A stretch of 64,000 bases of DNA. Source: Helicobacter japonicus (GTDB taxonomy: Bacteria; Campylobacterota; Campylobacteria; Campylobacterales; Helicobacteraceae). The number at the start of each line of letters is the position of its first letter. Within the stretch, counting starts at the first letter, position 1. The notes under the pieces are model-generated. The model was not told where the DNA came from and did not search any database. It worked only from the letters and a program-made list of their open reading frames with translations. A program made the translations under genes and the position numbers. Of the stretch, positions 45,808 to 55,900 are shown piece by piece. The stretch is taken from positions 1 through 64,000 of the forward strand of contig NZ_JRMQ02000009.1 of NCBI RefSeq assembly GCF_000762845.2, in the 5' to 3' direction.

Positions 45808-46314
45808 TTATAACTTTGTGCTATTGGGCTTTGCGCGGGTTTTATTTAAAGTTTTATCCACACAATATTTTTCTTGGTAGGTAAGTAGGCGGAGATTCTC
45901 TTTATTGAGTTGATAATCTTTATCAAATTTTTTACGCACAATTTGCTCAATTATTGCAAGTTCGTGGTCTTCTTTATCTTCAAATAAATCAAGCACGAGT
46001 GCATAGAGTTGAATATTTGTAGCAATAAGCTCTAAAGCATCGCCTCTTTCTTGCATAAAAAGTTGTTCATTTTTAGCATAACTTTTAAGCTTAATAACAA
46101 TATGACTAAAGACGCGTTGGATTAGGTGAGGTTTAAGATAATGTGTAAGAATTGTTGGTAGTTTTTCAAGGAGAGTATCAAGTTGCTCTTTTTGCATAAA
46201 TAAAACTACAGGTAAAATTGTAATAATATTTTCGGTATTTTTATCAGCCGAACGTGCTTCAAGTTTTAACCATAGTCGTTCTAAAAAGCCGTATTGATAA
46301 GACTGCAAAGTCAT
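45808..46314 (-). CDS. Hypothetical helical protein (168 aa)
   Basis: Not recognised. It is soluble and mostly helical (EQLDTLLEKLPTILTHYLKP; GDALELIATNIQLYALVLDL), with a basic C-terminal tail (DKTLNKTRAKPNSTKL). AAAGGAAAAAT precedes the ATG. It lies 26 bases upstream of the hydE-like gene on the same strand, so a role connected with hydrogenase maturation is possible but unproven. Probably co-transcribed from the argB side or from its own promoter. Confidence 0.5.
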   Translation of the reverse strand: MTLQSYQYGFLERLWLKLEARSADKNTENIITILPVVLFMQKEQLDTLLEKLPTILTHYLKPHLIQRVFSHIVIKLKSYAKNEQLFMQERGDALELIATNIQLYALVLDLFEDKEDHELAIIEQIVRKKFDKDYQLNKENLRLLTYQEKYCVDKTLNKTRAKPNSTKL

Positions 46315-46354
46315 ATTTTTCCTTTAATTTTAATTAATGTATGCTTTATTTCAT

Positions 46355-47209
46355 CTACTCATTGCAAATTTCTGTGCCAATGCCTTGTGTTGTAAAAAGC
46401 TCTAAAAGGAGTGAATGCTCTACTCGCCCATCAATAATGTGGGCTTTTTCTACACCATTTTGCACACAATCTACACACGCCTCAAGTTTAGGTATCATAC
46501 CACCGCTAATTACCCCTTCTTTTTCAAGGGTTTGAATACTTTTTGGTGTGAGTGAAGAAATAAGCTCTTTATTAGAATCAAGCACCCCAACAATATCACT
46601 TAAGAAAATAATCTTTTGCGCTTTGAGTGCTTTTGCAATATGACACGCAGCAATATCAGCATTGATATTATAACCTAAATGTCCTGCGCTTTCCCCAGTT
46701 GCAATGGGTGCGATAACTGGCACAAAGCCATTATCAATCACTTGAAGCAAAAATTCAGGATTAACTTGTGTGATTTCTCCAGTGTAGCCAAGCGCACCAT
46801 TATCCTTTGCTTTTGCTTGAAGTAAGTGAGCATCTTTACCACTCATACCCACAGCTTTTGCGCCGTGAAAGTTTAAAAATGCAGTCAATTCCTTATTGAT
46901 TTCACCACTTAGCACCATTTCCACGACACGCATAGAATCTGCACAAGTAATACGATAACCATCTTTAAATGAGCTTTCTATTCCCATATTATCAAGCACT
47001 TCATTGATGCGTTTGCCTCCGCCGTGAATAATAACAGGTTTTAGCCCCAACATATACATTATAACAATATCAAGGGCGAATTTTTCTTTTAGTTCTAAGC
47101 TACTTTGGGCTGCACCACCATATTTAATCACAATGATTTTGCCACGAAAGATTCTAATAAATGGGAGAGAATCTAGCAATATTTTCACAACCCTCGTATT
47201 TTTTTGCAT
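46355..47209 (-). CDS. argB: Acetylglutamate kinase
   Basis: Phosphorylates N-acetylglutamate in arginine synthesis. The amino-acid-kinase fold motifs are FRGKIIVIKYGGAAQSSLEL (about 21-40), GLKPVIIHGGGKRINEVLDN (substrate loop), YNINADIAACHIAKALKAQK and VISGGMIPKLEACVDCVQNG. The length of 284 residues is normal. GAGGTTATTTT precedes the start. Its promoter faces that of the plus-strand dehydrogenase across 65 bases. Confidence 0.95.
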   Translation of the reverse strand: MQKNTRVVKILLDSLPFIRIFRGKIIVIKYGGAAQSSLELKEKFALDIVIMYMLGLKPVIIHGGGKRINEVLDNMGIESSFKDGYRITCADSMRVVEMVLSGEINKELTAFLNFHGAKAVGMSGKDAHLLQAKAKDNGALGYTGEITQVNPEFLLQVIDNGFVPVIAPIATGESAGHLGYNINADIAACHIAKALKAQKIIFLSDIVGVLDSNKELISSLTPKSIQTLEKEGVISGGMIPKLEACVDCVQNGVEKAHIIDGRVEHSLLLELFTTQGIGTEICNE

Positions 47210-47274
47210 AAAATAACCTCTATTAAAAATTTGAAATGCTATTATATCTTAAATTTCATATGAAAGGATTCAAG

Positions 47275-48210
47275 ATGGATATAGTTATCCTTGATGCGGA
47301 TACTTTGGGTGAGTGTGATTTAAGTGCAATTAATGCGTTGGGCAATGTAGTGAGTTATGGATTTAGTGCGCCAAGTGAGGTAGTGTCTCGTTGTGCTGAT
47401 GCGGAGATTATTCTTACAAATAAGGTTGTGCTTGATGAGGCTATTTTGGCACAATTACCTAATGTAAAACTTATTTGTATTACCGCTACAGGTATGAATA
47501 ATGTTGATTTGGATTATGCGGCAAAAAGAGGCATTGAGGTAAAAAATGTCGCAGGATATTCTACAGATTCTGTCGCACAGCATACATTAAGTATTGTATT
47601 ACACCTTTTATCAAGACTTAGTTATTATGATGAATATTGTAAAAGTGGTGATTGGTGTAAAAGCAAGATTTTTGTGCATATTAATGGTGGATTGAGAGAA
47701 ATTAAGAATCTACAATGGGGCATTATTGGTTTTGGGAGTATAGGACAGAGGGTAGCAGGACTTGCTCAAAGTTTTGGTGCAGAGGTAAGCTATTATTCAA
47801 CAAGTGGGAAAAATACACAAAGTGGTTATACGCGTAAGGATTTAGAATCTCTGCTTTCAAGTAGTGATATTGTCTCTATTCACGCGCCACTTAATCCACA
47901 AACAAAAAATCTTTTAAATCGCACGAATTTGGGGCTTATGAAAGATGGAGCATTACTTATTAATGTAGGGCGTGGTGGGATTGTTAATGAAGAAGATATT
48001 GCTGAAATTTTAAAAACTAAGGATTTATATTTTGGGGCAGATGTATTAGAAAATGAGCCTATGAAAGCAAATCACCCATTTTTGGATAAATCCATTGCAC
48101 ATAAATTGCTTCTCACTCCTCACGTTGCGTGGGCGTATGATAAAGCAAGAGAGAGGTTAATTGCACTTACTGCACAAAATATCCAAAACTTTATTGATAA
48201 AAGTAAGTAA
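47275..48210 (+). CDS. D-isomer-specific 2-hydroxyacid dehydrogenase (311 aa)
   Basis: An NAD(P)-dependent reductase of 2-oxoacids. The nucleotide motif is WGIIGFGSIGQRVAGLAQSF (about 149-168). The catalytic Arg is in INVGRGGIVNEEDIAEILK, Glu in FGADVLENEPM and His in LLTPHVAWAY. The start ATG at 47275 follows AAAGGATTCAAG. Substrate specificity (glycerate, hydroxypyruvate or other) cannot be told from sequence. Monocistronic by spacing. Confidence 0.88.
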   Translation: MDIVILDADTLGECDLSAINALGNVVSYGFSAPSEVVSRCADAEIILTNKVVLDEAILAQLPNVKLICITATGMNNVDLDYAAKRGIEVKNVAGYSTDSVAQHTLSIVLHLLSRLSYYDEYCKSGDWCKSKIFVHINGGLREIKNLQWGIIGFGSIGQRVAGLAQSFGAEVSYYSTSGKNTQSGYTRKDLESLLSSSDIVSIHAPLNPQTKNLLNRTNLGLMKDGALLINVGRGGIVNEEDIAEILKTKDLYFGADVLENEPMKANHPFLDKSIAHKLLLTPHVAWAYDKARERLIALTAQNIQNFIDKSK

Positions 48211-48367
48211 TAAATCTCACGCATTGCTTCATAATGTTACAAAGTCTTGATGTGGCGTTGGTAGGCTAAAACTTACTATTTGAGATTGTTTGAGTATAAA
48301 ATTATAGAGCATTCAAGCTGATTTATTCAATATTTGTTGAATATTTAATAAAGGTTTAGCTTTTTTC

Positions 48368-48398
48368 AATTAATATTAAATATCTTTAAATATTAATT
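48368..48398. promoter_or_regulatory. Inverted repeat upstream of the taxis pair
   Basis: AATTAATATT and AATATTAATT are perfect inverted arms around an 11-base spacer, 41 bases before the PAS gene start. A second small inverted repeat (ATTCAA/TTGAAT) lies at about 48325-48342. The 228-bp gap is otherwise AT-rich without a clear -35/-10. It could be an operator or the region of an upstream terminator. Confidence 0.3.
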
Positions 48399-48438
48399 AT
48401 TAATTTGAAAGAGAGGTTTTAAAAAGGAGGAGTTTTCA

Positions 48439-48930
48439 ATGAGTGAGGAGAAAATTGTTAGCGGTTTTTTAGTATCAAAAACTGACCCAAAAGGCAAAAT
48501 AACTTATTGTAATCAAGCATTTATTGATATTTCTGGTTTCACCGAGCAAGAGCTTTTGGGCAAACCTCATAATATTGTGCGGCACACTGATATGCCACGA
48601 AGTATTTTTGCATATTTGTGGAAAAAAATCCAAAGCAAAGAAGAAGTCAATGTTTATGTTAAAAACCTCTCTAAAGATGGGAGTTATTATTGGGTGTTTG
48701 CCAATGTTACACCATCTTTTGATATGAATGATAATATTATCGGATACTATTCTGTGCGAAGAAAACCAAATGCTAAAGGAGTAAAAATTGCCACTGAACT
48801 TTATGCTAAAATTAGAGAAGCGGAAAAAAATGGCGGTATAGAATCTGGTTTGGCATTTTTTCACAAATATTTTCAAGAATTAGGCGAAAGCTATGAGAAT
48901 TTCATTTTGCATACACAAGTAGAGCAATAA
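48439..48930 (+). CDS. cetB: PAS-domain energy-taxis sensor, CetB-like (163 aa)
   Basis: A single PAS domain of the Aer type (residues about 10-120: GKITYCNQAFIDISGFTEQE, then NIVRHTDMPRSIFAYLWKKI and DGSYYWVFANVTPSF). Such domains bind FAD and sense redox state. The protein is soluble and is followed, 12 bases later, by a membrane-anchored transducer. This two-gene layout matches the Campylobacter CetB/CetA bipartite energy-taxis receptor in order and size. AAAAAGGAGGAGTTTTCA precedes the start. Confidence 0.75.
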   Translation: MSEEKIVSGFLVSKTDPKGKITYCNQAFIDISGFTEQELLGKPHNIVRHTDMPRSIFAYLWKKIQSKEEVNVYVKNLSKDGSYYWVFANVTPSFDMNDNIIGYYSVRRKPNAKGVKIATELYAKIREAEKNGGIESGLAFFHKYFQELGESYENFILHTQVEQ

Positions 48931-48942
48931 AGGAGGTGGGAA

Positions 48943-49815
48943 ATGATTATTGCGATTTTAGGCGTTTTATGTATTCTTTTAATTGGATATATTCTTTATC
49001 TCACAGCAAAAATGAAGCAAGACAAGCAAGCAGTGAAGAAAGTTAGATATTTAATCGATGAAGTGCTAAAGGGTAATTTTGAGCCAAGAATAACAAATAT
49101 TGGTAATACTGAAGTTTGTTATATTGCGCGAGGTTTGAATGAATTGCTCAACAATTTGGAAACTTTCATTCGAGAAAATAATATTGTGATTCGTAAATCT
49201 TCGGAAACTAGGGAGTTTAGACCATTTTTGACCGATGGGATATTGCCAAATTTACAAGTAGTGGGCACATATGTTAATAATAATGTAAATGCTATTAAAG
49301 AGGTGGCAAAAATGAGTGCAAAGAGGGAGCTTAATTTTGCCCTAAAAAATATCAACAAGAATCCTCAACAACAAAAAATTATACAAAATGATTTTCATAA
49401 AATTTTAGTAACGCTCAATGATGTTTTGCAAAAAGTGTCATTAATGGCAACCTATTCTCAAGAGAATTGTGCCAAGATTCTCGATTCTATGCATATACTT
49501 GAGCAAGCACGAGAGATTGTTGCGGTTAATAATGAGTCGGTGAGTGGATTGAGCGAACGTTCTGGAGAGATTAATTCAATTATCAATATGATTAATGATA
49601 TTGCTGACCAAACAAATCTTTTAGCATTAAATGCAGCTATTGAAGCAGCAAGAGCTGGAGAACACGGAAGAGGATTTGCTGTTGTTGCAGATGAGGTAAG
49701 GAAGCTTGCTGAAAAAACACAGCATTCTACAAAAGATATTTGGACACAAATTAATCTCTTCCAACAGGCTACGAGCGAAATTTATGAAAACTCTCAAAAA
49801 TGCTTGAACAGATGA
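48943..49815 (+). CDS. cetA: CetA-like methyl-accepting transducer, 5' part of a frameshifted gene
   Basis: One membrane helix (residues 2-22), a HAMP-like segment (25-85) and the highly conserved signalling hairpin [20 protein letters not shown] followed by [20 protein letters not shown] (about 222-262). There is no periplasmic sensor domain, as in CetA, so signals would come from the PAS protein upstream. The frame ends early at 49815. A 5-A run at 49796-49800 would join it to the downstream frame if it held six As. The whole gene would span 48943-50315 and encode about 457 residues. Confidence 0.75.
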   Translation: MIIAILGVLCILLIGYILYLTAKMKQDKQAVKKVRYLIDEVLKGNFEPRITNIGNTEVCYIARGLNELLNNLETFIRENNIVIRKSSETREFRPFLTDGILPNLQVVGTYVNNNVNAIKEVAKMSAKRELNFALKNINKNPQQQKIIQNDFHKILVTLNDVLQKVSLMATYSQENCAKILDSMHILEQAREIVAVNNESVSGLSERSGEINSIINMINDIADQTNLLALNAAIEAARAGEHGRGFAVVADEVRKLAEKTQHSTKDIWTQINLFQQATSEIYENSQKCLNR

Positions 49816-50315
49816 ATAATTTTGGCACTATAATGGATAGTTTCGAATCAGTTTTTAAAGAAATTAATACTTCTTCTTCTGAAATAAAAGACTATATGAC
49901 TGCTGTCAATGTGCGCTTAAATGGTGATATTATAAAGACAGATTATCTTATTTTTAAGAATGATGTGTATGATGATGTCCTCAAAGAAGCACACAATGAA
50001 AATCTTACAGACAAGGTTGAATCGGTTTTTGATAATTGGCTACAGAAACGTGGCAATGTGCATTATGCTGGGACAAAGACATTAGAAAAGATTGTTAATG
50101 CTCATAAAAGTATTGTAGAATCTGCCAAAAATGGTCTAAACGATGCGCTTTCTTGTAATGAGAATATGTGTCATCCAAAAGTCATTGAATCATTTAAAAC
50201 AATGGAAGAAACAACTGATACTCTTTTTAGGGAATTTGAAAAACTTGTCGATGTGTGGAAAGAAAAAAGCAATCTACAAGAGCAGAGTGAGGAGTATAAA
50301 GAGCATAGTGCTTAA
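49800..50315 (+). CDS. cetA: CetA-like transducer, 3' part after the frameshift
   Basis: Continues the transducer after the A-run ([20 protein letters not shown]) and ends with a region like a chemoreceptor zinc-binding (CZB) domain: [20 protein letters not shown] and [20 protein letters not shown]. The His of the CZB 'DHxxFK' motif is Tyr here, so zinc binding may be lost. No ribosome site precedes the ATG at 49800. It is a fragment or a frameshift product, not an independent gene. Confidence 0.6.
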   Translation: MLEQMNNFGTIMDSFESVFKEINTSSSEIKDYMTAVNVRLNGDIIKTDYLIFKNDVYDDVLKEAHNENLTDKVESVFDNWLQKRGNVHYAGTKTLEKIVNAHKSIVESAKNGLNDALSCNENMCHPKVIESFKTMEETTDTLFREFEKLVDVWKEKSNLQEQSEEYKEHSA

Positions 50316-50471
50316 GCCCTTGAAAACTTGTAAAATTCTATGCAGATTTTATTGTGTAAGGTTTTGTGGATTTATTCATAGAAGTTTGATATAAAGCCTT
50401 CAAACTTTGGAGAGCCATTGTGTAAATGTGTAGGGCTTATGGGAATCTAGGGATATACATAAAATATAGCA

Positions 50472-50906
50472 ATGCTTGAATATTATGAATATGGGTTACT
50501 CGGACTTTTTGTGATTTGCTTTATAGCAAGCACACTTTATCCACTTGGTTCTGAGGCTTTTGTGATAGGATTTGTAGGCTTTGGGTTTGAGCCTTTGGCT
50601 GTGTGGATTGTTGCGAGTGCAGGAAATATCTTAGGAAGCCTAAGCACTTATTATCTTGCCTATTATGGTGGATACGCGTTTATAGAGCGATTTTTAAGAA
50701 AAACAAAAAATAAAATCAATGCCCTTGCACCAAAAATCAAGCGATTTGGTTTTATCTATGCATTTTTTGTTTTTGCTCCATTTGTGGGCGATATTTTTGC
50801 TTTAGCACTTGGTATTGTTCGTTACAATCAAATGCTTAGTATTGTAGGTATTGCACTTGGTAAAATGCTGCGATATGCTTTGATTCTCGTGCCATTTATG
50901 GAGTGA
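50472..50906 (+). CDS. YqaA/DedA-type small membrane protein (144 aa)
   Basis: A polytopic inner-membrane protein with the YqaA pattern: TLYPLGSEAFVIGFVGFGFE near 22-41, SAGNILGSLSTYYLAYYGGY (50-69), and FVFAPFVGDIFALALGIVRY near 99-118. Relatives belong to the SNARE-associated/DedA group with roles in membrane homeostasis or lipid movement. No specific function assigned. About 150 bases of gene-poor DNA separate it from the taxis gene. Confidence 0.8.
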   Translation: MLEYYEYGLLGLFVICFIASTLYPLGSEAFVIGFVGFGFEPLAVWIVASAGNILGSLSTYYLAYYGGYAFIERFLRKTKNKINALAPKIKRFGFIYAFFVFAPFVGDIFALALGIVRYNQMLSIVGIALGKMLRYALILVPFME

Positions 50907-50941
50907 AGTGTAGAAACTTAGAGTATGTTTTGTATTTACAT

Positions 50942-50972
50942 TTGACAAAAACTAGGTTTAAACTTGTATAAT
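50942..50972 (+). promoter_or_regulatory. Strong sigma-70 promoter of luxS
   Basis: TTGACA (50942-50947) and TATAAT (50967-50972) are both perfect consensus hexamers with a 19-base spacer and a TTG extension before the -10. The luxS start lies 64 bases downstream of the -10. Confidence 0.7.
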
Positions 50973-51036
50973 GCTATGCGAAAAAGTGAATAGTTTAAAA
51001 AGCAAAGATTCACAAAAATTATATTAAGGAGTTTTT

Positions 51037-51534
51037 ATGCCATTACTTGATAGCTTTAAGGTTGATCATACAAAAATGCCAGCCCCTGCAGTGCGTCTTG
51101 CAAAGACTATGCAAACACCAAAAGGTGATGTGATTAGTGTGTTTGATTTGCGTTTTTCTCGCCCAAATTGTGAGATTCTAAGCGAGAAAGGTATTCATAC
51201 AATGGAACACTTGATTGCAGGCTTTATGCGAGAGCATTTAAATAATACGCGTGTGGAGATTATTGATATTTCGCCAATGGGTTGTCGCACAGGATTCTAT
51301 ATGAGTGTGATAGGTGCGCCAAATGAATATGATGTAAAAGAGGCGTGGGAAGCGAGTATGCGCGATGTGTTAAGAATCCGTGATGAGAAAGCGATTCCCG
51401 AGCTTAATATTTATCAATGTGGCACTGCTAAGATGCACTCTCTCAAAGAGGCACAAGATATTGCACAAGCAGTGTTAGATAAGGGTGTAGGTGTAATGAA
51501 TACACAAGAATTGCTTTTAAAAGATTTTGCGTAA
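51037..51534 (+). CDS. luxS: S-ribosylhomocysteine lyase (autoinducer-2 synthesis)
   Basis: Cleaves S-ribosylhomocysteine to homocysteine and DPD, the precursor of autoinducer-2, in the activated methyl cycle. The metal motif HTMEHL (HxxEH) is near residues 53-58, and the third ligand is in [30 protein letters not shown] and [13 protein letters not shown] are also conserved. The length of 165 residues is typical. AAGGAG lies before the ATG. Confidence 0.97.
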   Translation: MPLLDSFKVDHTKMPAPAVRLAKTMQTPKGDVISVFDLRFSRPNCEILSEKGIHTMEHLIAGFMREHLNNTRVEIIDISPMGCRTGFYMSVIGAPNEYDVKEAWEASMRDVLRIRDEKAIPELNIYQCGTAKMHSLKEAQDIAQAVLDKGVGVMNTQELLLKDFA

Positions 51535-51545
51535 TTTTTAATGAC

Positions 51546-51567
51546 AAGAATATTAAGGAATATTCTT
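51546..51567 (+). terminator. Hairpin after luxS
   Basis: AAGAATATT and AATATTCTT form a perfect 9-bp AT-rich stem with a 4-base loop, 11 bases after the luxS stop, followed by AAAATATTTAG. Probable transcript end, weak by composition. Confidence 0.45.
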
Positions 51568-51604
51568 AAAATATTTAGAGTGTAAATTATTACATATATT
51601 TTTG

Positions 51605-51647
51605 AATCTCCTCATATTAGGTTTGTTTAAAATGCTGATAGGAGATT
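51605..51647. promoter_or_regulatory. Spaced inverted repeat upstream of the efflux genes
   Basis: AATCTCCT and AGGAGATT are perfect 8-base inverted arms about 27 bases apart, upstream of the membrane-fusion gene. Possible repressor site. No regulator gene is adjacent. Confidence 0.25.
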
Positions 51648-51701
51648 TTACTTTTATATTTCATTTTAATTTCACAAACAAGGTTTATTATTGCATATTG
51701 C

Positions 51702-51711
51702 AAAAAAAAAA
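51702..51711. repeat. A10 homopolymer in the efflux gene leader
   Basis: Ten As, 40 bases before the start of the membrane-fusion gene, in the probable 5' untranslated or promoter region. Length variation could tune expression. Confidence 0.5.
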
Positions 51712-51751
51712 CGATACAACTATCCAATATTTACAAAAGAAAGGAATTTTA

Positions 51752-52915
51752 ATGCATTTTTGTAAAAATGTCATTTTTGGAAGCGTAGTTTTTAGCCTTA
51801 TGTTAAGCTTTGTAGCTTGTTCAGATTCTGAAACACAGGGCAAAGAAAAATCAAGTCTTAAGGTAGAAACTTTAAAAATTGCGCATCAAAATGTAAGCTT
51901 AAGTTTTGAATATGCCGCGCGCTTAAAAAGTATTCAGAGTGTAGGCGTATATGCACGAGTGCAAGGTGTGTTGCTTTCAAAAAATTTTAAAGAAGGTGAT
52001 ATTGTTCAAGAGGGACAACTCCTTTTTAAGATTGACCCTGCTCGTTATGTTGCAAAAGTTAAACAAGCTAAAGCGCAACGACAATCAGCAGAAGCAAATT
52101 TTATTAAAGCAAATCGTGATTGGCAACGTGTAGAAAAACTCTATAAGCAAGGTGTTTATACAATTGACCAATATGATACTTCGCGTTCAAATTTTCTCTC
52201 TGCTCAAGCAAATGTCGCAAGTACTCAAGCTGTGCTTGATGATGTCCAAATTGATTTGGGTTATACTGATGTAGTGGCGACTATTAGCGGTAGAATTGGT
52301 ATGCGAAGTTATGATGTAGGGAATCTTGTGGGTGCAAATGGACAAGAAGTGCTTACAACTATTACGCAACTAAGCCCTATTTATGCAGAATTTTCTATCC
52401 CAAATACGGATTATTATTTTATGCGTGATTTAGAAAATAGTCGTATTCAAGTGGAGTATATTTTAGGCAATGGAAAGGCGTATGAGAAGCTTGGCAAACT
52501 TGATTTTGTTGATAGTGTGCTTGACCCTCAAACTGCCACTATCAAGGCGCGTTCCATTGTGGATAATGAGGAATATAAGCTTTTACCCAATGAGTTTGTG
52601 CGTGTGCGATTAAAGGGTTTTGAAGCTCAAAATGCAATCGCTATACCGCAAAGTGCGCTTTTGCAAGATTCACAAGGAAGCTATGTATATATTGTTAAAG
52701 ATGGCAAGGCAAAAATTGTGCGTGTAACACTCGGACAGAATCTGCGCAATAATCAAGTGCTTATCGTGAGTGGATTATCAAATGGCGATGAACTCGTGCT
52801 TAATCAACTCTCAAAAGTTAGAGAGGGGCTGCCACTTAGCCCTATTACTCCCAACTCTAAAGAAGAAGCACAAAAGGCAGATTCTAAACAAAACACGCAA
52901 ATACAATCAAAATAA
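51752..52915 (+). CDS. RND efflux membrane-fusion lipoprotein
   Basis: The periplasmic adaptor of a tripartite multidrug pump (CmeA/HefB/AcrA type). The start is set at ATG 51752 after AAAGAAAGGAATTTTA, giving 387 residues. The lipoprotein signal ends LMLSFVAC, so it should be anchored in the inner membrane by a lipidated Cys. The lipoyl/hairpin region is typical (LKSIQSVGVYARVQGVLLSK, DIVQEGQLLFKIDPARYVAK), as is IDLGYTDVVATISGRIGMRS. Followed by the pump gene. Confidence 0.92.
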   Translation: MHFCKNVIFGSVVFSLMLSFVACSDSETQGKEKSSLKVETLKIAHQNVSLSFEYAARLKSIQSVGVYARVQGVLLSKNFKEGDIVQEGQLLFKIDPARYVAKVKQAKAQRQSAEANFIKANRDWQRVEKLYKQGVYTIDQYDTSRSNFLSAQANVASTQAVLDDVQIDLGYTDVVATISGRIGMRSYDVGNLVGANGQEVLTTITQLSPIYAEFSIPNTDYYFMRDLENSRIQVEYILGNGKAYEKLGKLDFVDSVLDPQTATIKARSIVDNEEYKLLPNEFVRVRLKGFEAQNAIAIPQSALLQDSQGSYVYIVKDGKAKIVRVTLGQNLRNNQVLIVSGLSNGDELVLNQLSKVREGLPLSPITPNSKEEAQKADSKQNTQIQSK

Positions 52916-52943
52916 AAGCAAGAGCAAAATTAAGGAGAGTTAT

Positions 52944-55900
52944 ATGTCAAGATTCTGTATTAATCGTCCTATTTTTGCAATGGTTATTTCAATCATCATT
53001 ACGCTCGTTGGTTGTATTTGTATTTTTATTTTGCCTGTGGAGGAGTATCCACAAGTTGTGCCAAATGAAATTATGGTGCAGACAACTTATAGTGGAGCTA
53101 GTGCTGAAGTCGTGGCAGATACAGTAGCAAGTATTTTAGAAGATAGTATTAATGGTGTTGAGGGAATGCTTTATATGAAATCTTCTTCAACTTCAAGTGG
53201 TTCATTAAATTTGAGCGTATTTTTTGCAAATGATGCAAATGCAGATATGGCATTAGTCAATGTCAATAATCGTGTTCAGAGTGCGCTAAGACAGCTACCT
53301 ATGGAAGTTCAAAGAGTAGGAGTAAATGTAAGAAAACGTTCTTCTACTCTTTTGCAAGTGTATGCAATATATTCGGATAATCCCGCACACGATATTACTT
53401 ATGTGGCAAATTATGCTATCTTAAATATTGTCAATGAGCTTAAACGCGTTCCGGGTGTGGGTGATATTAATGTATTTGGCTCACGAGATTATTCAATGAG
53501 AATCTGGCTTGATATTGATAAACTTTCACAAAATAATCTTACGCCCTCTGAAGTAGCAAAGGTTATTTCGGAGCAAAATGCACAATTTGCGATAGGTTCC
53601 TTTGGTAAAGAGCCTGTGCGAAGTGAGATAGCCTTTACTTATTCTGTAACGACACAGGGACGATTTGTGAGTGCAGAAGAATTTGGTAATATTATTGTGC
53701 GCTCAAATGCTGATGGTTCGGCTTTAAGACTTAGAGATGTCGCACACATTGAGCTTGGCGCAAAAGATTATAGTGTCAGTCCATTATTTGATGGGAAAAA
53801 TGCTCAAGCTTTTGGTATTGCTTTGCAACCGGGTGCTAATGCACTCGATGTTGCCGATAGGGTGGAGGCAAAAATCAAGGAATTATCTAAAAATTTTCCT
53901 AGTGGGATTCAATACAGAATTGCAAATGACAATACAAAATTTGTGAGAATCTCGATTGGGGAAGTGAAGAAAACTTTTATTGAAGCGATTGTGCTTGTTG
54001 TGATTATTATGTATTTTTTCTTACAGAATCTTCGCGCTACAATTATCCCTGTAATTGCTATTCCTGTGTCGATTATCGGCACATTTGCAGGTATGTATAT
54101 ACTTGGGTTCTCAATTAATCTCCTTACGCTTTTTGGGCTTATTTTGGCTATTGGGATTGTTGTTGATGATGCGATTATTGTGATAGAAAATGTAGAGAGA
54201 ATCTTGCATACCCAAACAAAAGAAAATGGTGAAAAATATTCTGTTAAAGAAGCCACGTTTAAAGCTATGGGTGAGATTCAAGGACCAGTAGTAGCTATCG
54301 TGCTTGTGCTTTGTTCGGTGTTTATTCCTGTGGCATTTATTGGTGGATTTAGTGGAGCAATTTATCAGCAGTTTGCTATTACCATTGTCATTTCTGTGGT
54401 GATTTCTGGTTTTGTTGCGCTTACTCTTACTCCTGCGCTCTGTGTGTCAATTCTTAAGGCAAAAGAACCTAAGCCATTTTATCTTGTTAAAAGATTCAAT
54501 GATTTCTTTGATTGGCTTACTCATAAATTTGGCGAACAAATTGGCAAGGCTTTGAAGAGAAGTTTAGCCCTTTTGGCGTGTTTTGTGGGTATTTTAGTAG
54601 TAACTTGGGGATTGCTTGTCAAATTGCCTACAGGACTTGTGCCTAGTGAAGACAAGGGAGTGGTGATAAGCTTTATTCAGCTACCACCAGCAGCTTCTTT
54701 GTCTCGCACAATAGAGGAAGGTAAAAAGGCTTTAGCGTTTTTAGAAAAAGAAGAGGGTGTGGAGTTGAATTTTCTTATCGCAGGATTTGATATGCTTGCA
54801 AGTGCGGCACGCTCTTCTGGTGCGGTAATTTTTACTACGCTCAAAAATTGGAATGAGCGTAAGGAGAGTGCATTTGAAATAGCGCAAAAAATGATGGGTA
54901 TTTTCAATGCAAATCTTGATGCTTTTGTTTTAACAACAACACCACCAGCAATTATGGGGTTATCCACAGTTGGGGGTTTTGAATTTTATATCCAAGATAG
55001 GGGTGGTAGAGGTGTTAAGGAATTAGAAAAATATGCAAATCTTTTTGCAGCAGAAGCAAATAAAAGAGAAGAGCTCACAGGTGTAAGAAGTCTTTTTAGT
55101 GCAAATATCCCACAATATCATTTAAGTCTTGATAGAGAGCGTGCAAAGGCTATGAATGTCAATATTGATGATGTTTTTACGACCTTACAAAGCACACTTG
55201 GGCAGTATTATGTTAATGATTTTAATCTCTATGGCAAAACCTATCAGGTAAATATTCAGGCTCAAAGTGAGTTTAGAGAATCTCCAGAAGATTTAAGTCG
55301 GATTTTTGTTAAATCTGGCAATGGCGATTTAATCCCTATTAGTGCGCTTGTGCATTTTGAACGCGTTATAGGTGCAGATATTGTCGATAGGTTTAATCTC
55401 TTCACAAGTGCAAAAATTATCGGTAATCCTGATGAAAGTAAAGGTTATTCAAGTGGTGTAGCCCTCAAAGTTATCGAAGAACTAGCTCAAGAAATCTTGC
55501 CTGAAGGTTATACTATTGCTTATTCAGGCACAAGTTATCAAGAAAAAAATGCAAGTGGCACAGGCAAGATTGCATTTATATTTGGGCTTATCTTTGTATT
55601 TTTGATACTTTGTGCGCAATATGAGCGATGGCTTATGCCACTTTCTGTATTAAGTGCTGTGCCCTTTGCAGTTTTTGGTGCAACTGCAGCAACAGCATTG
55701 CGTGGGCTAAGCAATGATATATATTTTCAAGTAGGATTAGTGATGCTTATTGCACTATCGGCAAAAAATGCTATTTTGATTGTGGAGTTTGCTCAACATT
55801 TACACGAAAAAGAGGGAAAAAGCATTATGGAATCTGCCATAGGTGCAGCGAAACTTAGATTCCGACCAATTATTATGACCTCTCTTGCCTTTAGCATAGG

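Noticed and set aside
49800-50315. Downstream half of the transducer as an independent gene
   Set aside because: It lacks a ribosome site and continues the signalling protein exactly where the 5' frame breaks.
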